53,304 bases of DNA. It comes from Bradyrhizobium acaciae (GTDB lineage: Bacteria; Pseudomonadota; Alphaproteobacteria; Rhizobiales; Xanthobacteraceae). A program made the position numbers and the translations under genes. The notes beneath the pieces are model-generated. The model was not told where the DNA came from and made no database searches. It was given only the letters and a program-made list of their open reading frames with translations. Where the stretch lies: the NCBI RefSeq assembly GCF_020889785.1, contig NZ_JACMYK010000039.1, positions 1 to 53,304 on the forward strand, written 5' to 3'. The stretch's first letter is position 1. Each line of letters begins with the position of its first letter. Below, in pieces: positions 1-8,869 of the stretch.

Positions 1-883
1 GGTGGCCGCGGCCCCATGGCGTGCCGTCGGCCCGGCGCAGCGTGACCGGCTCGTCCGACATGCGCGTGGCGCGATCGTCGAGCTGAATCAGATGCGAAAG
101 GTCGATGCCGTCGTCGATCATCGCATCCGTCAAGCCGAACGCGGCGCGCGCGCTGCGGCAGGCGCCGACCACGCGGCGGTCGTTGTCGTAGGCGAGCATG
201 CCGTGCCCGTCGCCGGGCAGTGTTGCGATCCAGGAAGCACGATAGCGGCGGCGGAAGAACGAATGCTCGATCCGCCGCGTCGCCTCCGTGGTGACGGCCA
301 GCGCCAGTTCATGCGCGCTGCGGCCGAGATCGCTGCGGCAGGAGGAGATGTTGACGGCACCGGCGAGCCGGCCGGCATGGTCGAACAGCGGCGAGACCGC
401 GCAGGTGAACATGTGCCACTGCTCGCGGAAATGCTCGTCGCCATGCACGATGATCGGCCGCTGCTCGGCGAGCGCGGTGCCGAGCCCGTTGGTGCCCTCA
501 AAGGTCTCGGCGAAGTTCGAGCCGGTGTAAATCTTCCACTCCAGGAACATCCGCGCGTAGTCGCCCCCGGGCAGCCGGCTCACCAGCATGGTGGCGTTGG
601 GATCGGCGAGGTTGACGCAATAACCGCTGTCGTGGAGCACGCGGGCAAGATCTTCGATCTCCGGGATCGCGACCTGGATCAGATCCTCCATCGGCTCGGC
701 GATGTGCCGGACCTCGGCTTCGGTCAGGGTCTGCGGCGGCCCGCGCCGGGCCGGATCGAGGTTGTGATTGACCACGCAGCGCCGCCACGACGCGGCAATC
801 CGCGCCTCGGTGTCGACGCCGGCCATTTGATGGGCCGCCGATAAGACACGGGCGACGTGATTTGAGGCCGAAAGATTGGCCAT
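1..883 (-). CDS. AcoR-like sigma-54 activator, N-terminal part
   Basis: The first 294 residues of a regulator that continues past the left edge of the window. The translation has a GAF-like sensor region with the motif GTNGLGTAL and the segment QWHMFTCAVSPLFDHAG, both typical of the AcoR/acetoin-type sigma-54-dependent activators. A PAS-like stretch follows (MLAYDNDRRVVGACRSARA). In that family an AAA+ sigma-54 domain and a Fis-type helix-turn-helix come next, but here they lie outside the window. The start is the ATG at 883, behind a GGTGGAG purine run. The family controls catabolic operons such as acetoin or alcohol use; the target here is unknown. Confidence 0.8.
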   Translation of the reverse strand, partial: MANLSASNHVARVLSAAHQMAGVDTEARIAASWRRCVVNHNLDPARRGPPQTLTEAEVRHIAEPMEDLIQVAIPEIEDLARVLHDSGYCVNLADPNATMLVSRLPGGDYARMFLEWKIYTGSNFAETFEGTNGLGTALAEQRPIIVHGDEHFREQWHMFTCAVSPLFDHAGRLAGAVNISSCRSDLGRSAHELALAVTTEATRRIEHSFFRRRYRASWIATLPGDGHGMLAYDNDRRVVGACRSARAAFGLTDAMIDDGIDLSHLIQLDDRATRMSDEPVTLRRADGTPWGRGH

Positions 884-1014
884 CCAGAGGTCTCCACCCC
901 TAATTTTCCGCGAAGTCTGGCAGGGCGACGGCGAATGTCAATTGGCCGACGCGGTCGCGGGGGGAGGGGGCCTTGGGAGGGATCGAGTGGTCGGCGGCCG
1001 TGGTTTCGCCGTCG

Positions 1015-1044
1015 TTCCCCGACGCGCAATTGCGCATCGGGGAA
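1015..1044. repeat. Short palindromic repeat
   Basis: A 30-base near-perfect palindrome with TTCCCCGA and TCGGGGAA arms around GCGCAATTGCGC, between the activator and the TPR gene. The same core (GCGCAATTGCGC, CGGGGAAT) recurs inside the larger inverted repeat at 6778-6912, so this looks like a minimal copy of a dispersed repeat. On RNA it could form a hairpin, but no U-tract follows. Confidence 0.6.
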
Positions 1045-1101
1045 TAACGAGGAGAGAATTTGGCACGGTCAGCAACCATCCTCGGCTGAGCAGGAGTGTC
1101 C

Positions 1102-2466
1102 CTAGTTGTTCGTCAGGAGAGCGAACCGGCGTCTATCGATCTGCTCGCGCGCCGGCTGTCCCGCGGCTAGGCAAAGATCGGGTGCATAGAGCTGGCAGGC
1201 TCCCCGCCTCTCAACGGCCTTGTCGATCAGATCCAGAAGCCGCGCAGGCGCGAGGTCGGGTGGCGCGGCAATGCGGCCGGTGACGACGTGCTTCTCCATC
1301 GTCTCGTGGTCGGCGTGATCGATATCGGGGTTGCGCCAGCAATTGGCGCACATGATCTTGAAGCTCTCCGAGTGCGAATAGATGACGGCATCCCCGTCCA
1401 GCTCCTCGCTCAGGTCGGCCAGTTGCCGTGCCGTCTCCTGCGTGCCCGCGAAATCGAAGAACTGGTAGTTCCGACGCAGCAGCGTCGCCAGATGAGGGAA
1501 GACCGGGATCTGCTCGTCACCGTAGGTGTGATGCGTGATCGGGGCGCCGTCCATGAGGATGACATCGCCATAGTCGACGCCGAGATCGCCGTATAGCACG
1601 CTACGGACAATGCCGTGGCATGGAGACAACCGTTCGATCCACACCGTCTCCTCCTCGCCCGGGTCGTCACGGTCTGCCGTCCGCTCAGCGAGCGGCCGTG
1701 CGGCAAGCCTCACCTTGCAGGCGGGATATCCACCCTCCGGCAACCCAAAGCGTCCAGGCTCGATCTTCTGCGCCATGCGCTTCCACACGCCCAAGGCGGT
1801 CTCTGCATCCAGAGCGCCCGTGGCGCAGATGCCGAGGTTCCATTCGGTGCTGTCGGCAACCTCCTGCGACAGGTTTGCGGCGGCCCGGTTTGCCGCAACG
1901 CCTTCTGCGAATCTGCCGCGCGTCTTGTAGAAGAGCCCCAGATTGTAATGATGTGCGCTCTTTTGCGGATCGATTTCGATCAGCCTCCGAAGACTGTCCT
2001 CGGCGATCGCATCGCTCTGGCGCGCCATCATTCGCGCCGCCGTGGCGAGCCCGCGCAGGATCTGCTCCTGTTCGGGCCGCCCCTCGCAGCGCCTGGCCAG
2101 GCGGTCCAGCCTTGCGACCGTGGTCTGAAATACCGGATGTTCCGGCGGCGGCGCATTCAGATCGTCGATGTCGCGGACGGCTTCGAGGCACAGGCCGAGC
2201 CTCGAGAGGATAGCTATGTCATGGTCGTGGGCGTCGGCTATCTCTGCAAGGAGGTCGGCAGCCTCTTCCCTCGCAACGCTTCGCCGGTCGACGATCCACA
2301 GCAGTGCCATCGCCGCTTCGGCCTGATGGCGCTGGGCCATCCGCAACGGTTGGATCTTTTGCGATGCCGCCTCGGTGTGGCCCGCCTGTCCCTCTGCAAC
2401 GGCGTCACGTGCGATCGCACCGATCTCGTCGGAAGAGAGAACCGCGCTCGGGCCGTTCGACATCAT
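1102..2466 (-). CDS. Tetratricopeptide-repeat protein, function unknown
   Basis: A 454-residue soluble protein with no signal peptide or membrane segment. The middle (about 110-230) is helical with TPR-like units such as SAHHYNLGLFYKTRGRFAEGV. The C-terminal half is different: a mixed alpha/beta stretch with YGDVILMDGAP and HTYGDEQIPVFPHL, then a Cys/His-rich patch (CANCW followed by DIDHADHETMEKH) that could bind a metal. The ATG at 2466 or the adjacent one at 2463 may start it. It lies upstream of radC on the same strand with about 67 bases between. I do not recognise a named family beyond the TPR part. Confidence 0.75.
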   Translation of the reverse strand: MMSNGPSAVLSSDEIGAIARDAVAEGQAGHTEAASQKIQPLRMAQRHQAEAAMALLWIVDRRSVAREEAADLLAEIADAHDHDIAILSRLGLCLEAVRDIDDLNAPPPEHPVFQTTVARLDRLARRCEGRPEQEQILRGLATAARMMARQSDAIAEDSLRRLIEIDPQKSAHHYNLGLFYKTRGRFAEGVAANRAAANLSQEVADSTEWNLGICATGALDAETALGVWKRMAQKIEPGRFGLPEGGYPACKVRLAARPLAERTADRDDPGEEETVWIERLSPCHGIVRSVLYGDLGVDYGDVILMDGAPITHHTYGDEQIPVFPHLATLLRRNYQFFDFAGTQETARQLADLSEELDGDAVIYSHSESFKIMCANCWRNPDIDHADHETMEKHVVTGRIAAPPDLAPARLLDLIDKAVERRGACQLYAPDLCLAAGQPAREQIDRRRFALLTNN

Positions 2467-2533
2467 CGTCTCCGTGGAGGCGCTTCGGAGTGGGAGGGAA
2501 TCGGCAGTGGTGGACGAGTCTCAACGCACGAGA

Positions 2534-3247
2534 CTATATCAGCCGCATCCCCTTGAAGCTGGTGTGCCCGTTCTTGCCGACGATGATGTGATCATGCACC
2601 GCAATCCCTAGCGGCTTTGCGATGTCGACGATCGCCTTCGTCATCTGGATGTCGGCCTGCGACGGCGTCGGGTCGCCGGAGGGGTGGTTGTGCACCAGGA
2701 TCAGCGCCGTGGCGGACAATTCCAGCGCGCGCTTGATCACCTCGCGGGGGTAGACCGGGGTGTGATCGACGGTGCCGGTTTGCTGCACCTCGTCGGCGAT
2801 CAGCTGGTTGCGCTTGTCGAGGAACAGCAGTCGGAACTGTTCCTTGTCGGCGAACGCCATGCCGGTTCGGCAATAGTCGATGACGTCGTTCCAGGACGAC
2901 AGCGCGATGTTGCGCTTGATCTCGCCTTTGGCGATCCGCCCCGCGGCCGCGGCGAGCAGCTTGATCTGGTTGATCGAGGCATCCTTGACGCCGTCGACCT
3001 CGCGCAGTCGCGCCACCGGCGCGTGCACGACCTCGGCGAAGGAGCCGAACTTCTTCAAGAGAGCCTTGGCCAAGGGCTTGGTGTCGCGGCGCGGGATGGC
3101 GGCAAACAACGCCATCTCCAGGAGCTCATAGTCGGTCAGCGCGTCCGGCCCCGCAGTGTAGAAGCGCTCGCGCAGCCGTTCGCGATGGCCGTGATAATGC
3201 GGCGTCTCGTCGGCATCGTCGCTGTGGGCATCGGGTTTGGCGGGCAT
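2534..3247 (-). CDS. radC: RadC family JAB/MPN domain protein
   Basis: A 237-residue protein. The N-terminal third has helix-hairpin-helix character (HYHGHRERLRERF, DYELLEMALF, LREVDGVKDA). The C-terminal JAB/MPN domain carries the JAMM-type metal motif HNHPSGDPTPSQAD. RadC was once assigned to DNA repair; its biochemical role is unsettled. The frame stays open upstream, but the ATG at 3247 fits normal RadC length and the family's usual N-terminus, and avoids overlap with the divergent glycosylase gene. The 124-base gap to that gene must hold both promoters. Confidence 0.9.
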   Translation of the reverse strand: MPAKPDAHSDDADETPHYHGHRERLRERFYTAGPDALTDYELLEMALFAAIPRRDTKPLAKALLKKFGSFAEVVHAPVARLREVDGVKDASINQIKLLAAAAGRIAKGEIKRNIALSSWNDVIDYCRTGMAFADKEQFRLLFLDKRNQLIADEVQQTGTVDHTPVYPREVIKRALELSATALILVHNHPSGDPTPSQADIQMTKAIVDIAKPLGIAVHDHIIVGKNGHTSFKGMRLI

Positions 3248-3371
3248 CGGCCACAACCATGCCGTGCCTGCCGGGTTTTGCAAGAGGCGACGCAACTTCC
3301 CCGTTTGCCACGATGGGACGGGCGAATTACCGTTGGTCGCAACAGTTCGGGAAGAGGAAGGGGAGGGCGGC

Positions 3372-4091
3372 GTGACATCGTTCAAGGTGATCCGCGCCCG
3401 TGCCGAGAAGCGCAAGGGCGGGCCGAAGGCGCTGGAGAAACCGCTGCGGCCCCCGGCGGGGGCAAAGGCGCTGGCAAAGCTCGGCGACGACCGCGTGCTG
3501 GCCGAGATGACCAGACGCGTGTTTTGCGCGGGCTTTGCCTGGAGCGTGATCGACGCCAAATGGCCGGGCTTCGAGGACGCCTTCCTCGGCTTTGCGCCCG
3601 CGAAGCTCGCCTTCAAGCCCGATGAGTTCTGGGAGAAGCTCACGAGCGACGCCAGGATCGTGCGCAACGGCGCCAAGATCATGTCGGTGCGCGACAATGG
3701 CCGCTTCGTGCAGGAGATCGCGCGCGAGCACGGTAGTTTCGGCAAGTTTCTCGCGGCATGGCCGTCGTCGGATGAGGTCGGATTGCTGGAGCTATTGGCG
3801 AAACGCGGCAGCCGGCTCGGCGGCAACACCGGGCAGATGCTGCTGCGCTTCCTCGGCTGGGACGGTTTCGTCACCTCGCGCGACGTGGTCGCCTGCCTGC
3901 GCGATGCCGGCCTCGATATCGCCGAGGAGGTCAAGTCGAAGCGCGATCTCGCCAAGGTCCAGGCGCAGTTCAACGCCTGGGCGGAGGAGACCGGGCTGTC
4001 CTATCTGCATCTGTCGCGGATCTGCGCGATGTCGATCGGCGAGAACCACACGCCCGAGGAGATCATCGAGCGCACGCGGAGTGATTATTGA
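3372..4091 (+). CDS. DNA-3-methyladenine glycosylase I-like protein
   Basis: A 239-residue protein related to the Tag (adenine glycosylase) family, which removes 3-methyladenine from alkylated DNA. Matching features are the segment RRVFCAGFAWSVIDAKWPGF and the downstream helices with GAKIMSVRDNGRFV. The usual Tag zinc ligands at the two ends are not obvious, so it may be a divergent group. The start chosen is GTG 3372 behind a strong purine-rich site (GAAGAGGAAGGGGAGG). An upstream start at 3237 in the same frame would overlap radC. It is divergent from radC. Confidence 0.75.
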   Translation: MTSFKVIRARAEKRKGGPKALEKPLRPPAGAKALAKLGDDRVLAEMTRRVFCAGFAWSVIDAKWPGFEDAFLGFAPAKLAFKPDEFWEKLTSDARIVRNGAKIMSVRDNGRFVQEIAREHGSFGKFLAAWPSSDEVGLLELLAKRGSRLGGNTGQMLLRFLGWDGFVTSRDVVACLRDAGLDIAEEVKSKRDLAKVQAQFNAWAEETGLSYLHLSRICAMSIGENHTPEEIIERTRSDY

Positions 4092-4211
4092 ACGTGCCAA
4101 AGCTCGATAAGGTTGGATTGAGTAACGTCCGCGTCGGGACTGCGATCCCTTCCCCGCAAGCGCGAGAGGTGCAGCGAGCCGCTGCTGAGAAGAGTCGATC
4201 CGGCGATACCT

Positions 4212-4311
4212 AAAGCGCGATGCGATCAGGTTGAATCATCATCGCGCTTTAGCTCCTTGTTTGAGCATGATCTTTTCGGAAAACCGCTTCGCACTTTTCC
4301 GGATCATGCTC
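4212..4311. repeat. Compound palindromic intergenic repeat
   Basis: Two adjacent inverted repeats. The first has perfect 10-base arms AAAGCGCGAT and ATCGCGCTTT (4212-4221, 4241-4250). The second has arms GAGCATGATC and GATCATGCTC (4263-4272, 4302-4311) with an inner CGGAAAA/TTTTCCG pair. Related copies lie at 25217-25290 and 43741-43784. It fills the gap between the convergent glycosylase and map genes. It resembles the short dispersed palindromes common in Bradyrhizobium genomes. Confidence 0.75.
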
Positions 4312-4327
4312 CAGCGCTGAGGCCCGC

Positions 4328-5152
4328 TTACACCTGCACCCACGGCTTTTCGCCATGGCGCTCCGACAGCGTGAAGATCTCGACGCCGTCGGCGGTGACG
4401 CCGACCGAGTGCTCGAACTGCGCCGACAGCGAACGGTCGCGGGTCACCGCGGTCCAGCCGTCGGACAGGATCTTCACATGCGGCTTGCCGAGGTTGATCA
4501 TCGGCTCGATGGTGAAGAACATGCCGGGCTTCAGCGGCGCGCCTTCGCCGGGGCGGCCGATATGGATGATGTTCGGCTCGTCGTGGAACAGGCGGCCGAG
4601 GCCGTGGCCGCAGAAGTCGCGCACCACGCTCAGGCCCTGCGGCTCGACGAAGCTCTGGATGGCGTGGCCGATATCGCCCGTCGTGGCGCCGGGCTTGACC
4701 GCCGCAATGCCGCGCATCATCGCCTCATAGGTCACTTCGATCAGCCGCTCGGCCTTTCGCGCGATGGCGCCGATCGCATACATGCGGCTGGAGTCGCCGT
4801 ACCAGCCGTCGACGATGAAGGTGACGTCGACATTGACGATGTCGCCTTCCTTCAGCGGACGGTCGCCCGGCATGCCGTGGCAGACCACGTGATTGATCGA
4901 GGTGCAGGTCGAGTAGCGATAGCCGCGATACATCAGCGTCGCCGGATAGGCGCCGTGGTCGAAGGCGAACTTGCGGACGAACTCGTCGATGACGGAGGTC
5001 GGGACGCCCGGCTTGACGATGTCGGTGAGCGCGTCGAGGCATTTCGACACCAGGGCGCCTGCCTTGCGCATGCCGGCAAAGCCGCTCGGACCGTGCAGCT
5101 TGATCTGGCCGGTCTTGCGAAGCGAGGTGTCGGTGGCGTCGATATAGCTCAT
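4328..5152 (-). CDS. map: Methionine aminopeptidase, type I
   Basis: A 274-residue enzyme that removes the initiator methionine from nascent cytosolic proteins. All five dinuclear-metal ligands of the pita-bread fold are visible: Asp109, Asp120, His183 (in CGHGLG), Glu216 (in FTIEPM) and Glu247 (in QFEHS). The catalytic-site His88 lies in SINHVVCHG. There is no N-terminal zinc-finger extension and no type II insertion. Length and start at ATG 5152 are normal for alphaproteobacteria. It is probably monocistronic, ending against the repeat at 4212-4311. Confidence 0.95.
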   Translation of the reverse strand: MSYIDATDTSLRKTGQIKLHGPSGFAGMRKAGALVSKCLDALTDIVKPGVPTSVIDEFVRKFAFDHGAYPATLMYRGYRYSTCTSINHVVCHGMPGDRPLKEGDIVNVDVTFIVDGWYGDSSRMYAIGAIARKAERLIEVTYEAMMRGIAAVKPGATTGDIGHAIQSFVEPQGLSVVRDFCGHGLGRLFHDEPNIIHIGRPGEGAPLKPGMFFTIEPMINLGKPHVKILSDGWTAVTRDRSLSAQFEHSVGVTADGVEIFTLSERHGEKPWVQV

Positions 5153-5320
5153 GGGCGGGATGTTTCTGCGGGCAAAGGGCTGATTTCAGGCCCTAATTTA
5201 ATGATTGGCGCGCTTGGTGCAAGCCAAGCTTGGGCATGGGGACAATGTCCAAACGGTCTGATTTCCGGCCAAAACCGGAACTGCGGCGGCCGCCGGTCCG
5301 AAAAAGCTGTGTCGAAAGCG

Positions 5321-6637
5321 CTAGCTGGAGACCTCGACCACGCTCTCGACCGGCAGCGCGCCGCCGCGGATTCGGAGTTCCCGCACCGGATAGGGCACCT
5401 TGATGCCCTGGTGCTTGAAGGCATCCCACAGCGACAGCATGACGTCGCTCTTCACACCGTCCATGCCGTCAGGATCGGCGATCCAGAAGGTCAGCGAGAA
5501 CTTCATGCCGAGCTCGGCGAATTCGGTCAGGATGCAGTTCGGCGGCTTGCCCTTGAGCGCGCGGGCGTGGGCCGTAGCGGTATCGATCGCGAGCTTGCAG
5601 ACCAGCCTCGGATCGGCGTCGTAATTGGCGGCGAAAGCGATCTTCACCAGCGTATTCTTGTCGGTGTAGGTCCAGTTGGTGACCTTCTGCGTCACCAGAT
5701 CCTCGTTCGGGATCAGGAACTCGCGGCCGTCGCCGGCGGCGACCGAGATGTAGCGGGTCTTCATCGCGCTGATGCGGCCCTGGCTGTCGCCGATGGTGAC
5801 GAGGTCGCCCGGCTTCACCGATTTGTCGACCAGCAGAATGATGCCCGAGATGAAGTTGGCGACGATCTTCTGCAGGCCGAAACCGATGCCGACGCCGACG
5901 GCGCCGGACAGCACCGCCAGCGCCGAGAGGTTGATCCCGACCGCGCTCAAGGCAATGGCGACCGCGACCACCATCAGGCCGATGCGGATGATCTTGACCA
6001 GCAGCACCTGGATCGACGGTGTCAGGTCGGTCGAGCGGGTGATCTGGCCGTCGATGAAATTGCTGGCGATATTGCTCAGCCACAGCGCCAGGATCAGCAC
6101 CGCGCCGGCCTTGATCAGCAGCAGCGGCGTCAGCCGCAGACCGCCCATGACGACGGCGAACGAATCCAGCGTGTCGGCGGCCCAGTCGAGCTGGCCGATG
6201 ATGCTGAGGGCGGCGACCACCCAGGCCGCGATCGAGACCAGCTTGACGATGAAGGCGTTGTCGATCACCGAGGTTACGAGCCGGATCACCAGCCAGGCCA
6301 GCGCCAGCTTGGCCGAGACCGCGATCAGATAGCTGCGGCTCGGCCAGGTCGCGTGCCACATCACGATGCGCGAGATCACCATCAGCACCGCGAACACCGC
6401 GGTGGAGGCGCTCGTCACCATCACGCGGGCAAAGTGCCGGAGCGGCAGCGGCCAGCGGCTCGCCAGCGTCGACATGTTGACCCGCGCATGAATGGCGGTA
6501 TCGGCGGCGTAGGCGAGGCCCGCGGCGGCGAGGATGATGCCGAACTGCAGATAGAACCAGGGCGACGCGACCTCGGCCCCGACCGAGCGCGCTGCCAACT
6601 GGATCGATTCCAGGACGTCCTTCCAGCTCATGTCCAT
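5321..6637 (-). CDS. MscS-family mechanosensitive channel
   Basis: A 438-residue inner-membrane channel that opens on membrane tension. About five hydrophobic segments precede the pore helix, which reads LSGAVGVGIGFGLQKIVANF as in MscS TM3. A cytoplasmic beta domain follows (KPGDLVTIGDSQGRI, EFLIPNEDLVTQKVTNW) and then an alpha/beta domain. This is longer than E. coli MscS (286 residues) because of extra N-terminal helices. The start is uncertain among TTG 6643, ATG 6637 and ATG 6631; I use 6637. No partner gene is apparent. Confidence 0.9.
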   Translation of the reverse strand: MDMSWKDVLESIQLAARSVGAEVASPWFYLQFGIILAAAGLAYAADTAIHARVNMSTLASRWPLPLRHFARVMVTSASTAVFAVLMVISRIVMWHATWPSRSYLIAVSAKLALAWLVIRLVTSVIDNAFIVKLVSIAAWVVAALSIIGQLDWAADTLDSFAVVMGGLRLTPLLLIKAGAVLILALWLSNIASNFIDGQITRSTDLTPSIQVLLVKIIRIGLMVVAVAIALSAVGINLSALAVLSGAVGVGIGFGLQKIVANFISGIILLVDKSVKPGDLVTIGDSQGRISAMKTRYISVAAGDGREFLIPNEDLVTQKVTNWTYTDKNTLVKIAFAANYDADPRLVCKLAIDTATAHARALKGKPPNCILTEFAELGMKFSLTFWIADPDGMDGVKSDVMLSLWDAFKHQGIKVPYPVRELRIRGGALPVESVVEVSS

Positions 6638-6777
6638 CGGCAAAATCTCAACTTGAAGCGCGGGTCAGGCAAATGTGATTCGAAGATGCGCGGAGAATCC
6701 CACATTGGCGCGCTCGCGACCATCGATACACCACAGTGTCGAGGCCACCTAGTGTTGTGTCCCTGACAGCCCATTCC

Positions 6778-6912
6778 GTCATTCCGGGGCGCGACGAAGT
6801 CGCGAACCTCAGATGCGCAATCGCGCATCGGGGAATCCAGAAGTTGTGGATCGAGATTCCCCGGTGCGCAATTGCGCACCCGAGGTTCTCGCTTCGCGAG
6901 CCCCGGAATGAC
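6778..6912. repeat. Large inverted repeat in a 429-base intergenic gap
   Basis: Perfect 13-base arms GTCATTCCGGGGC (6778-6790) and GCCCCGGAATGAC (6900-6912). Further symmetry lies inside: GCGCAATCGCGCATCGGGGAAT faces ATTCCCCGGTGCGCAATTGCGC, and AGTCGCGAACCTC faces GAGGTTCTCGCTTCGCGA. The transcript would form a long imperfect hairpin. The gap from 6638 to 7066 separates the divergent mscS and antiporter genes, so both promoters must be here. No gene is seen in it. Confidence 0.8.
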
Positions 6913-7066
6913 GCTGAGTGGATCACGCGTCAGAGACATTGTGGCTCACGGGACCGGGCACATTGCCGCTCATCTCAGAAATTGGTTGGCGTCCCAGTGT
7001 GGCGACGATAAGGATGCAATTGCAAGTATTTGAGACCTCCCAAGTCCTTGAGACCTCCAAAGGCGC

Positions 7067-8860
7067 ATGGCATCCCTCGACTCCGTCAGTATAGCGATCC
7101 TGCTCGGTGCGGTGCTGGTGATGGCCGGCATCCTGTCCAGCCTGCTGGCGTTGCGGTTCGGCGCCCCCTTGCTGCTGGTGTTCTTGCTGGTCGGCATGCT
7201 GGCGGGCGACGCCGGGCCAGGCCATCTTCAGTTCGACGATGTCCGCACCACCTATCTGGTCGGCTCGGTGGCGCTGGCGCTGATCCTGTTCGACGGCGGA
7301 TTGAAGACGCGGTTTGCCAGCATCCGCACCGTGCTGGCGCCCTCGATGATGCTGGCGACCGCCGGCGTGCTGTTGACCGCGCTGATCACGGCGCCGGTCG
7401 CCCGCTATGTGCTCGATCTCAACTGGACCGAATCGCTGCTGGTCGGCGCCGTCGTGGCCTCGACCGACGCCGCGGCGGTGTTCCTGCTGGTGCATACCCA
7501 GGGCCTGCGCCTGCGCCCGCGCGTCGGCGCCACGCTGGAGGCGGAATCCGGCACCAACGATCCGTTCGCGATCTTCCTCACCTTGATGCTGGTCGAGTTC
7601 ATCTCGATCGGCCAGAGCTCGGCCTCGCACATCGCGCTGGAGTTCATCCAGGAGGCGGTGCTCGGCGGCATCATCGGGGTGATCGGCGGCCGGCTGGTGG
7701 TGATCGCGCTGAACTACGTGGCGCTGCCGCAAGGCCTGCACGCGCCGTTCGTCACCACGGCGGCGCTGGTGATCTTCGGCGGCTCGCAGATGGTGCACGC
7801 CTCGGGATTCCTCGCGGTCTATCTCGCCGGTATCATCATCGGCAACCGGCCGACCCGCGCGCATAATTCGGTGGTGACGTTCCTCGACGCCGCGACCTGG
7901 CTGGCGCAGATCGTGATGTTCGTGCTGCTCGGCCTCCTGGTGTCGCCGCATCGGCTGCTCTCCAGCGCCGGCGGCGCGGTGCTGGTGGCGTTCGCGCTGA
8001 TGCTGGTGGCGCGGCCGCTGGCGGTGCTGATCTGCCTCGCGCCGTTCAAGTTCAACTGGCGGGAGAAGGTATTCATCGCCTGGACCGGCCTGCGCGGCGC
8101 GGTCGCGATCTTCCTCGCCTCGATCCCGATGCTGGTCGGCCTGTCGAAGGCCTATCTCTATTTCGACGTCGCCTTCGTGGTCGTCATCATCTCGCTGCTG
8201 TTGCAGGGCTGGACGTTGGCGCCGGCGGCGCGGAAGCTGCATGTCGCGCTGCCGCGCGCCGAACGCGGCCCGCGCCGCGTCGAGCTGGACCTGCCCGGCC
8301 AGCTCGAGCAGCAGTTGGTCGGCTACCCGGTGCGGCCGAAGAGCCTGTATTTCCGCCGCGGGCTGATCCCGTCCTGGTCGAAGCCGACGCTGGTGATCCG
8401 CGACGAGCGGATCCTGACGCCGGTCGAGGCCGATCCGGTCGCGCCCGGCGACTACATCTATCTGTTGGCGCCGCCCGAGCGCGCCGAGGCACTCGATCGC
8501 TTCTTCGTCGACATGGCGCCGTCGAGCGCGCCCGACCCGCATCTGCTCGGCGACTTCATGGTCTCGGCCGAGCATACGCTGGGCGAGCTCGCCGAGATCT
8601 ACGGCGTCAAGGTCGATGAGCATCAGGCAAAGCTGACGCTCGCGGACTATTTCGACATCAATCTCGACCGTGCGCCGAAGGAAGGCGCTGAGCTCGCGCT
8701 CGACGAAATCGTGCTGGTCGCGCGCAGCATCAGCGGCGGCCGCGTCAATGTCGTCGGCCTGCGCCTGCCGGAGGAAGAGGATAAGGTCGTGCCGCAGACG
8801 CGGATGCAGGCCGTCCGGCGCAAGCTCTCCGATATCTGGGCGTCGGTCGCCGGCGTCTGA
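7067..8860 (+). CDS. Potassium/proton antiporter, CvrA/NhaP2 type
   Basis: A 597-residue CPA1-family antiporter. The first 390 residues hold about twelve membrane helices with the family motifs ALALILFDGGL, VASTDAAAVF and ESGTNDPFA; the acidic pairs form the cation/proton path. A cytoplasmic C-terminus follows with a TrkA-C-like part and a CorC/HlyC-like end. In this group the C-terminal domains sense cell state and the protein exports K+ for volume or pH control. ATG 7067 has an AAAGG site. It is divergent from the MscS channel, and both suit a role in osmotic adjustment, though co-regulation is only inferred. Confidence 0.9.
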   Translation: MASLDSVSIAILLGAVLVMAGILSSLLALRFGAPLLLVFLLVGMLAGDAGPGHLQFDDVRTTYLVGSVALALILFDGGLKTRFASIRTVLAPSMMLATAGVLLTALITAPVARYVLDLNWTESLLVGAVVASTDAAAVFLLVHTQGLRLRPRVGATLEAESGTNDPFAIFLTLMLVEFISIGQSSASHIALEFIQEAVLGGIIGVIGGRLVVIALNYVALPQGLHAPFVTTAALVIFGGSQMVHASGFLAVYLAGIIIGNRPTRAHNSVVTFLDAATWLAQIVMFVLLGLLVSPHRLLSSAGGAVLVAFALMLVARPLAVLICLAPFKFNWREKVFIAWTGLRGAVAIFLASIPMLVGLSKAYLYFDVAFVVVIISLLLQGWTLAPAARKLHVALPRAERGPRRVELDLPGQLEQQLVGYPVRPKSLYFRRGLIPSWSKPTLVIRDERILTPVEADPVAPGDYIYLLAPPERAEALDRFFVDMAPSSAPDPHLLGDFMVSAEHTLGELAEIYGVKVDEHQAKLTLADYFDINLDRAPKEGAELALDEIVLVARSISGGRVNVVGLRLPEEEDKVVPQTRMQAVRRKLSDIWASVAGV

Positions 8861-8869
8861 GCCGCGGCT

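Noticed and set aside
2534..3973. RadC extended to 479 residues
   Set aside because: The added N-terminus is antisense to the glycosylase gene and does not resemble RadC; the ATG at 3247 gives normal length.
4355..6766. Very long open frame on the plus strand opposite map and mscS
   Set aside because: It is antisense to two clear genes and its translation is Asp/Arg/His-rich low-complexity sequence, the usual shadow of GC-rich coding DNA. The same applies to long frames opposite the EAL-domain gene, the MFS gene, lepA and the glycosyltransferase.
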